This document shows, piece by piece, positions 57,783 to 64,000 of a stretch of DNA of 64,000 bases. Within the stretch, counting starts at the first letter, position 1. Each line of letters begins with the position of its first letter. The position numbers and the translations under genes were made by a program. The stretch comes from Tenrec ecaudatus. Taxonomy: Eukaryota; Chordata; Mammalia; Afrosoricida; Tenrecidae. The notes below the pieces were generated by a model that saw only the letters and a program-made list of their open reading frames with translations, had not been told where the DNA came from and did not search any database. The stretch is from assembly GCF_050624435.1 (NCBI RefSeq), contig NC_134540.1, positions 104,313,739 to 104,377,738 on the forward strand, written 5' to 3'.

Positions 57783-57878
57783 AAAAGTTATAATCTCAGA
57801 ACTCTACAGAGGTAGTTCTATTCAGCCCTATGAGGTCATTATGAGTCAGAATCGATGAGGTGATTGAGTTTGTTTTTG
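57783..57878 (+). repeat. AfroSINE, right part
   Basis: 'agttataatctcagaactct', 'ggtagttctattcagcccta' and 'gagtcagaatcgatgagg' complete the SINE from 56143. Confidence 0.85.
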
Positions 57879-58019
57879 AGGGTTACACAACCTGAAGAGT
57901 TTTAATAAATCCACCCCCGCTGCAGCACCACAATCTCCATTTAGAACACTGGAACTCGCCTGCAGTAAATCCTATACCCTTTCTACCTTCATACTTTCCC
58001 CTTTCCTGTTGCTATTGTT

Positions 58020-58340
58020 AGCTACCGTGGTGCCATCCCAACTCATGGCGACTCCTGGGACAAGAGAACGAAATGCTGGCTAGTCCTGAACCATCCCTAG
58101 GAGCTTTGTCGCCCATGTGGGTTTTACTGGCTGGTTTTTGGAGAAAGAGTGACAGGAATTTCTTCCTAGTCCATTGTGATCTGGAAGCACCACTGAAACT
58201 TGTTCAGCTTTATGGCAACAGGCAACCCTCCATGGATAGATGGGTGGTGACTGAGCATGAGAGGTTTTGGCCAGGAATTGAACTTGGGCCTTCTGCAAAG
58301 AAGGGAACAATTCTACCACAGAATGACCAATACCTGATTT
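58020..58340 (-). repeat. SINE with a tRNA-Gly-like head
   Basis: On the minus strand the first 65 bases read like tRNA-Gly(GCC): 'gtattggtcattctgtggta' (A box) and, further on, 'aagttcaattcctggcc' (B box). The body continues through 'catcacaatggactaggaag'-like text to 'gcatttcgttctcttgtccc' and 'gccatgagttgggatggcac', which resembles RTE tails. It is a different family from AfroSINE and probably RTE-mobilised. Confidence 0.7.
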
Positions 58341-58411
58341 CCATTTCCTAGGGTTTTATAATTAAATAAAATCTTACAATAAGCAGTCTTTTTATGTGAT
58401 CTCTCTCTTAA

Positions 58412-58608
58412 GAAGCCCTGGTGGTACAGTGGCTAAGCACTCACCTATTAACTGAGCGGTAGGGGATTTGACCCCACCAGCCACTCCGTTGAGGAAACTG
58501 TGGCAGTCTGCTTCCCCATAAAGATTAAAGTCCTGGGAATGCTAGGGTATGGGACAATTCTATTCGGTCCTATGTTGTCACTATGAATTGGAATCAACTC
58601 TACCACAA
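58412..58608 (+). repeat. AfroSINE
   Basis: This sense copy ('agccctggtggtacagtggc' to 'gaattggaatcaactctac') is near complete. Confidence 0.9.
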
Positions 58609-58609
58609 G

Positions 58610-59094
58610 ATTTCTATTAGCATATTATTTTAGATTTATGTGTGTTGCTACATGTACCAATTCAATTGTTTTTACTGTATTCCACTGCAAGGCTATGCCC
58701 CACCGTGTTTATCCACTCACCACTTAATGTACATTATTTTCCAGCTTGGGACTACTACAAAAATGCTATGAATAGTCACATATATCTGCTTGTGTTGACA
58801 TGTTTATTTCTCTTGGGCAGATACATGGAAGTATTGTTAAGTATGCCTAGTACAAAGGGACTTCAAAAATTAGTGGGCAAATTTCATTATCATCTTCGTC
58901 TATTTTTACATACTTTTTAAGCCCCCTCATGTCGCATTCTAAAAAACTATATCACTAGTTTCTGAAGTGATTTTCCCATTATGCATTCCCACCAGCAATG
59001 GATATGGGTTCTAGTTTCTCACCACATAGTTGAAAGACACATTTTAAATGTTAACAATTTTAGTGGGACATAGGAGCACAGCATTGAGATTTTG
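58610..59094 (-). mobile_element. Old L1 ORF2 3' region
   Basis: The antisense text follows the ORF2 end: 'gtttatttctcttgggcaga', 'cattcccaccagcaatggat' and 'gttctagtttctcaccacat'. It is the first piece of an old L1 spread over 58.6-62.7 kb. Confidence 0.72.
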
Positions 59095-59275
59095 CTTTGC
59101 AGCCTGGGTTACATGTTAGTCAGCAGTTTGAAACCACGGCTGCTGTGTGTGGGGGGTGGGGAGGAGGAGCTTTCTACTCCAGTAGAGCTACAGTCAGGGA
59201 ACCCCGCTGGGCAGTCTCCTACTCTGCACTATAGAGTGCTCTGAGTCAGAATTGCCTTGATGACAGGGAGTGTGA
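59095..59275 (+). repeat. AfroSINE
   Basis: This sense copy ('gttagtcagcagtttgaaac' to 'cagaattgccttgatgacag') lies inside the old L1. Confidence 0.86.
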
Positions 59276-59419
59276 TTTTGATTGTTGGAATGAATAAGGA
59301 TGCTAAGGATCTTCAGATAAACTTCTTTGCAATTCATGGTGTTCTTTAATAAAGCGTGATGTCAAATATTCTTCTCAGTGAGGTTACTTTTCAATATTGA
59401 GTTGCAAGAATTATTGATA

Positions 59420-59550
59420 CAGTTAACCCTTGAACAATCTGGGGGTAAGGTATGTCAACTTCCCTCAAAGTCACAACTCTGCATAGAATTCACAGGTGAC
59501 CCCGGAGCAGCACAGGTTTGACTGCAAGGGTCCCACTCAGATATGGATTT
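59420..59550 (+). mobile_element. Tigger-like (pogo group) fragment
   Basis: 'cagttaacccttgaacaatc' and the later 'cacaggtttgactgcaaggg' with 'tcccactcagatatggattt' resemble the two end regions of Tigger1/MER2 elements brought together. This is typical of an internally deleted copy. Confidence 0.55.
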
Positions 59551-60055
59551 TTTCCCTGTTGTTATTGTGGTGCGCTCAAGTATTAAGATTATCTGCTTAA
59601 AACATCATGTGACAATACTCATATCCAGGTATCCATCTCGACAGAGATGCCTGCTGGAAATTTCAGGAGGATTATGGTAAATCTATAATCAACTTAGGGA
59701 GAACTGTCATTTTAACAATATTGAAAATTCCAGTCAAGAAACATGGCCTAAATGATCATTTAAGTCTTAAATTATTCTCAACAATGTTCTGTAGTTATTT
59801 ATATAGATTTCATGCTTCTTTATATATATATACTTACTACACATACCTAAATATTCTACTTGTTTTGATGTTATTCTGCACAAAATTATTTTTCAAATTT
59901 CAATTCAAATTGATTGTTGCAGCACATAGACAAACAATTGACTTTTGTATATTGACCTTATATTCTATAAGCTTGCTGAACCTGCTAACTAATTCTGGTA
60001 GCTTTTTAATTGTTACTTAAGATTTTCTACTTACAGTTTTACGTTTCTTTTTCTT
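59551..60055 (-). mobile_element. Old L1 ORF2 fragment
   Basis: The antisense text follows ORF2: 'caatattgaaaattccagtc', 'caatgttctgtagttattta', 'tattctataagcttgctgaa' and 'attctggtagctttttaatt'. Confidence 0.72.
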
Positions 60056-60065
60056 TTTATTGCCC

Positions 60066-60250
60066 TAAGGAGCCCAGCTGGCATTGTGGGTTAGTCATGG
60101 CTTGCTAAGTGCAAGGTCAGCAGTCAAACCCACCAGCTGCTCTGTGGAAGAAATATGAGGCTGTCTACTCCCATTAAGATTTACAGTCTCAGAAATCCTA
60201 TTAATATCATTATGGGTCAGAATTAACTCATGGCAATGGGTTCGGGGTTT
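60066..60250 (+). repeat. AfroSINE
   Basis: This sense copy ('aggagcccagctggcattgt' to 'attaactcatggcaatgggt') lies inside the old L1. Confidence 0.87.
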
Positions 60251-60254
60251 GGAA

Positions 60255-60603
60255 TTGCTCTGGTTAAACTTTAAGTACAGGGTTGGAGAGCAGTGTTGAA
60301 AGAGGGCATGTATTTCTTGTTTCTGATCTTAAAAGCCTTTTGGTATTTCACTGTTGAGTATGCTGTTAGTGAGGGACTCTTCCTAAAAACCCTTCATCAT
60401 ATAAAGAAATTTATCTCTGTTCTCTCAGGGTGTTTGACTGATGAAAGGGCATTGAATTTTGGCAAATGCCTTTCCTACACAGATTGGGATGATGGTGTAG
60501 TTCTTTTCCTTCATTCTATTAATGTGGTATATTATAGTGATTGATTTTCTTATTTTTCTTATTTTGAGTCATTCTTGCATTCCTAAAATGAATCCCACCT
60601 GCT
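60255..60603 (-). mobile_element. Old L1 ORF2 fragment
   Basis: 'cattctattaatgtggtata', 'agtgattgattttcttattt' and 'cattcctaaaatgaatccca' are diagnostic antisense ORF2 text. Confidence 0.78.
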
Positions 60604-60604
60604 C

Positions 60605-60795
60605 TAACCTCCAGTTTACATGTTGGGCTGTTAACCAAAAGGTCAGCAGTTCGAAACTCCCAGCCACTCCAAGGGAGAAAGATGAGGCTTTTTACTCCAG
60701 TAGAGTTACAGTCTTGGAAACCCACAAGGGTAGTTCTATCTGCCCTATGGGGTCCCTATGAGTCAGGATCAACTCAATGGCAGTGAGTTTGGTGC
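60605..60795 (+). repeat. AfroSINE
   Basis: This sense copy is well preserved ('aaccaaaaggtcagcagttc' to 'aactcaatggcagtgagttt'). Confidence 0.9.
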
Positions 60796-60796
60796 T

Positions 60797-60975
60797 TTGG
60801 TTTGATTCAATCTGACTCTTGGTAGCACAGGTGTGCAAAGGAGAACTAACTGCTCCATAGGGGTTTCAAGGCTGTGGCTTTAGAAGAAGATGAACAGAGG
60901 TGCCTCTGAGCAGCCTCTAAGTGAGTTCTAACCACCAACCTTTAGGTGCTTACCCACTTATGCAACTGAGCAAAT
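60797..60975 (-). repeat. AfroSINE, second variant
   Basis: This antisense copy of a variant with an extra 'gaggtgcctctgagcagcct' segment ends at 'aaccaccaacctttaggtgc'. It abuts the previous copy tail to tail. Confidence 0.78.
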
Positions 60976-60984
60976 CCATATTAC

Positions 60985-61342
60985 ATCATCCTAATTATAG
61001 AAGTGAGTTCAGTATGGTAGTATTTCCTTAAAGATTTCTTGTTCTATCCATATCGGACTCTGGTATATAGTTTTCTATTCTTGTGGTACTTTCATCTGGC
61101 TCTGGTATCACGGCAATGGTAACCTCACAGAAGGAGTTTCTTCTTCTTCTACGTATTGGAAGACTTTGAGAGTTGGTGTTAATCCCTTTTGAAAATGTGT
61201 GGTAGAATTCTATGGTGAAGCTATCTGGTCAAGGACTTTTCTTTCTTGGGTGTGTTTTTTGCTTTGTTTTCCATTTTTAATTTTTATATTGTGAATGAGG
61301 TGAAGATTTACCAAGTAGCTCATCATTTTTGCATTTAACATT
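60985..61342 (-). mobile_element. Old L1 ORF2 fragment
   Basis: The antisense text ('ggtgttaatcccttttgaaa', 'gtggtagaattctatggtga', 'catttttgcatttaaca') follows ORF2. It is interrupted by the LTR at 61343. Confidence 0.7.
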
Positions 61343-61839
61343 TGCGATAGTTTATTGTGCCAGCCTGGCCGATAAACACAAGTAGGATTAACTGAAGGGC
61401 AGAGGAATAAACGGCTCAGTGAGCCTCACCTTGGTTGTTCTGTGCCTCAGTTTAAAGGGGTACACTACCTGTGGGATGCCTAGCCTGTGGACTGTGTCCC
61501 TGTAAGATGAGGTCCCTTTAAGCCCACACGATTGGAATGTTCATCTCTGGAGCTGGGGACAGACAGTTGATGACAGTTGGGGACCTGCCTTGCTTTTACT
61601 GCCTGGATATATATAGCCCAGCTCTCTCTACAGAAGGGGACTGGCACCTCGCAGCTCTCAAACCTTAAAGGACTGCTTGTGTCTCACTGCTTTATAATTT
61701 AACTGTTAATTTCTTGTATTATCTATCTGTATATAATTTAACAGTTCATTTCTTGTATTACATATCTATGTTTATAAATATATTTATATATAATTACTAG
61801 CAATCTGGTTTGTCTCTCTAGAGAACCCTGTCCAACACA
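61343..61839 (+). mobile_element. Solo LTR with 5-base target duplication
   Basis: The element begins TGCGATAG, ends CCAACACA and is flanked by ACATT on both sides (61338-61342 and 61840-61844). That fixes a 497-base LTR. A 'tatatatag' TATA-like box lies near 61609. An imperfect 38-base tandem ('ataatttaac.gtt.atttcttgtatta') lies near the 3' end. There is no internal retroviral sequence, so the two LTRs of a provirus have recombined to one. The end resembles that of the element at 46430-46940. Confidence 0.85.
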
Positions 61840-62689
61840 ACATTCCATAGACATTTTGTTTCAACTCATCCAGTACGGACTTTTTGATGTCCTGTAGCGT
61901 ATCCCATTTCCTCTCTGTGTATCCTGTTTTCATTCTGACCTGCTTCCTAACCCTATGTCCTGGAGTAAATGTTATTTTATTTGTTTTAGGGGTTGATTAT
62001 TTTAAGATAAGGGTTCCAGACCTGAAGGGTGGCCAAAGGTCTTGAGGGTCCCACCAGACTCTATCCAACAAATAAGCCTGGTCTCTTATGGCTCTGGTCC
62101 TTCCACTCCATGCAGGGTCCGCTAACGTGATCTTTTAAGAATGGTTGGTACTGGTAGCTAAGATCTGTCCAGTTCTTCTGGTTGCAGGGTTATGAAGACT
62201 AACTGTGTTTCCACGTGTGTTTCCATTTTTATCACTGTTCTTTCCTCTACCCAATTGGACCAGTGGATCAAGTAAGACGCATAAGTCAGCATTTTTTTTC
62301 TCGAGAGGTTTTTTTATTACTGATACAATGCCTTCCATTGTTTCAAGTTTATTCATATTTTCTATTTCTTCTTGAGTCAACTTTTGAAGTTTATGAGTTT
62401 CTAGAAAGTAGTCCATTTTATCTAGGTTATCCAATTGGTCAACAATTATTTGTAGTATTTCTTAAATCATTTTTATTGCTGTAGAGTCAGTAGTGATGTT
62501 CCCACTCTCATATTTTTCTTCTAGTTGTTTGTATCTTTTCTCTTTATAGTTCCTGTTCAATACTGTCTTCCCTGATGCCTATAAGTCTTGATTCATTTCT
62601 GCTTTCATTTTCACTTTAATTACCTTAGTATGATTTCTACTTTGACCTACTGTTTAGTTAATAAAGTTTTCTGTTAATTCCCTCAAACA
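61840..62689 (-). mobile_element. Old L1 ORF2 fragment
   Basis: After the LTR the L1 resumes ('cattttgtttcaactcatcc'). From 62330, 'tcttcttgagtcaacttttg', 'tccaattggtcaacaattat' and 'taaagttttctgttaattcc' are ORF2 antisense text. 61900-62330 is less clear and may contain other sequence. Confidence 0.6.
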
Positions 62690-62815
62690 CACCCACCTAC
62701 TGCTATCCAGTCAATTATAACTCATGACAGCCCTATAGAGGCTTTCTGAGGTTATCAGTCTTTCAGGAAGCAGACAGTCTCAGCGTTGGCTGTCGGTTTG
62801 AAGTGCCAACAAAGG
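62690..62815 (-). repeat. AfroSINE, partial
   Basis: This antisense copy ('ctactgctatccagtcaatt' to a decayed 'ggtttgaagtgcc') is partial. Confidence 0.75.
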
Positions 62816-63420
62816 AGAAGAGTCATCAGTGGAGCACACTTGGGATCTCTCTCTAAAATGGTGGAGGCCAAAGCCAGAGGCACCAGAGGCTGTGGCAAGG
62901 AGCTCATGGGACAAAGCAATGGAGCCAGGCCAAGGCCAAAGGCCAAGTGGAGGAGACCATGAGACAGAACAGAGTAGTAGTGCTGAGACTATGAGGTACA
63001 GCAGTGGGCTAGCTTCCTGGCCCACAGAGGCCCATGGAGGCAGAAACCAAGGGACCCATGACTAAGAGAATGAGAACTAGAGGGACTCTTGCCTGTGGAC
63101 TGGAGAGAGATGTTGCTGTATCCTTAATGTTTTCTGATTCTAACTTGTAGCAATTTGGTCATTTCCCTAACAAAGCCCTGGATCAAGAGTCTTGTCTGAG
63201 TTCTATGTGTCCACTGCATCCAATTATTGAACGCAGCAAAAAAGTAGCATGTCCTTGGAGGAATCGCTGGTGTCAGAACAGTCAAGAAAGATGAAGGATG
63301 GAGGCATATCTGACCTCTGTCTTAAGGCAATTGGCCTTAGGCTGATGAGGAGTTGGATTCTCTTAATCTTGTTGCCAGAGAAAGTCAGATATGGCCTCTG
63401 TAACATTTACTCACTACTAC
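62816..63420 (+). repeat. Unclassified LTR-like or retroposon sequence
   Basis: This GA-rich, moderately GC-rich stretch has the texture of a decayed LTR and 5' leader ('atggtggaggccaaagccag' to 'ccctaacaaagccctggatc'). No family was recognised, and the frames on both strands look random. Confidence 0.35.
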
Positions 63421-63654
63421 ACTGAACTACACAGCTTTAGAGAAATAAAAACAAAAATATATTCAAGGTTCTATTGACTCTTTTCCTTTTCCGCCCAGCC
63501 ATTCAGCAACTTATTGATAGTCTGTGCTCTCATCTCTCCCTAGAGATCTGCTCACCTCTACCAACCAACAATCAAATATAAAGTCTCTTGTACTTTCTCT
63601 TGAGAGTGAAGGTTCCAAGTTATCCCAACTGAGATTTTCTGAGTTCTAAAATCC
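63421..63654. other. Unique stretch
   Basis: No feature was recognised. Confidence 0.3.
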
Positions 63655-64000
63655 AAAACCAAATCCACTGCCCTCAAGTCGATTTTGCCTCTAAATAACT
63701 ATGTAGGACAGAGTAGAACTGCCCTAGAGCAGTGGCTCTCAACCTTCCTAGTGCCGTGACCCCCAACCATAAAATTATTTTCGTTGCTACTTCATCACTG
63801 TAATTTTGCTACTATTATGAATCAGGTGACCGCTCTGAAAGGGTCGTTCGACCCCCCCAAATGGGTTGCGACCCACAGGTTAAGAACCACTACCCTATAG
63901 GGTTTCTAAGACTATAAATCTTATGGAAGCAGACTGTCACATTTGTTTCCCTGCTGAAAGGTTGGGTGGGTTCAAACTTCCACCCTTTCTGGCAGCAGCT
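63655..64000 (-). repeat. AfroSINE interrupted by a SPIN-like element
   Basis: The antisense SINE lies in two parts, 63655-63729 ('aatccactgccctcaagtcg' onwards) and 63893-64000 ('ccctatagggtttctaagac' onwards). It runs to the edge of the window. Confidence 0.9.
63730..63892 (+). mobile_element. SPIN-like non-autonomous hAT element
   Basis: The 163-base element starts 'cagtggctctcaaccttcct' and ends 'caggttaagaaccacta'. These are the inverted ends of SPIN/URR1-type elements. Inside are 'ccccaaccataaaattattt', 'tcgttgctacttcatcactg' and 'gaaagggtcgttcgaccccc', all typical. An 8-base target duplication (CCCTAGAG / CCCTATAG) flanks it, as hAT transposition requires. It has no coding sequence and would need a transposase in trans. 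Confidence 0.9.

Noticed and set aside
58270..58335. Functional tRNA-Gly gene
   Set aside because: The tRNA-like region has mismatches in the stems and anticodon arm and is fused to a SINE body, so it is a SINE head rather than a tRNA gene.
1..64000. CRISPR arrays, operons, riboswitches, prophage or bacterial genes
   Set aside because: The sequence is mammalian repeat-rich DNA. The only spaced repeats are interspersed elements and simple tandems.

Overview
The window reads as intron-rich or intergenic DNA of a placental mammal. There is no prokaryotic gene organisation, no long open reading frame, and repeats of every age cover most of it. About thirty full or partial copies of the tRNA-derived AfroSINE family point to Afrotheria. 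Two short hAT elements that resemble SPIN (the horizontally transferred 'Space Invaders' transposons) point within Afrotheria to tenrecs, because the lesser hedgehog tenrec (Echinops telfairi) is the afrotherian known to carry SPIN. This is inference from repeat content, not a database match.

Layout. 1-6.2 kb: mostly unique AT-rich DNA with AfroSINEs and an L2/MIR fragment. 6.2-6.8 kb: a unique block of higher complexity, possibly a conserved non-coding element. 7.0-9.6 kb: an RTE-clade LINE remnant, a short L1 tail and LTR-like sequences. 9.6-18.4 kb: AfroSINEs, MIR, L2, an old L1 tail and two candidate minus-strand exons (15.7 and 17.4 kb). 18.4-28.9 kb: a dense repeat zone with L1-family copies nested in AfroSINEs, MIR and RTE, plus a GTGA array and a CA microsatellite. 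29.3 kb: a third candidate minus-strand exon, with an in-frame stop. 30.7-43 kb: LTR, MIR, nested L1s, a decayed mariner, an L1 with a recognisable ORF2 remnant, three adjacent AfroSINEs, a SPIN-like element, a small MITE and RTE. 43.8-44.2 kb: a second unique block, with an RFX-like palindrome. 45.7-50.2 kb: L2, an LTR-like element, a second mariner of near full length and a 1.6-kb L1-family copy. 50.6-55 kb: tandem duplications and mostly unique DNA. 55.1-64 kb: L1-family copies, a tRNA-Gly-headed SINE and an old minus-strand L1 broken up by AfroSINEs, a Tigger-like piece and a solo LTR. The window ends in an AfroSINE that hosts a SPIN-like element.

Main observations. (1) Several L1-tailed copies are about 1.63 kb long and start within a few bases of the same point. 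They carry about 0.8 kb of non-ORF2 sequence in front of the 3' UTR shared with the ORF2-bearing L1 at 36.2-38.6 kb. This looks like a non-autonomous composite retroposon with a defined 5' end. (2) Four of these L1-family insertions lie in the same orientation at the same site inside four different AfroSINEs, which suggests the SINE carries an L1-endonuclease hotspot. (3) The repeats can be ordered in time: one stack is RTE, then AfroSINE, then L1-family, then L1-family.

No complete gene can be supported. The three best minus-strand exon candidates could belong to one unidentified gene, but neither the gene nor the joining of the exons can be established from this window alone.
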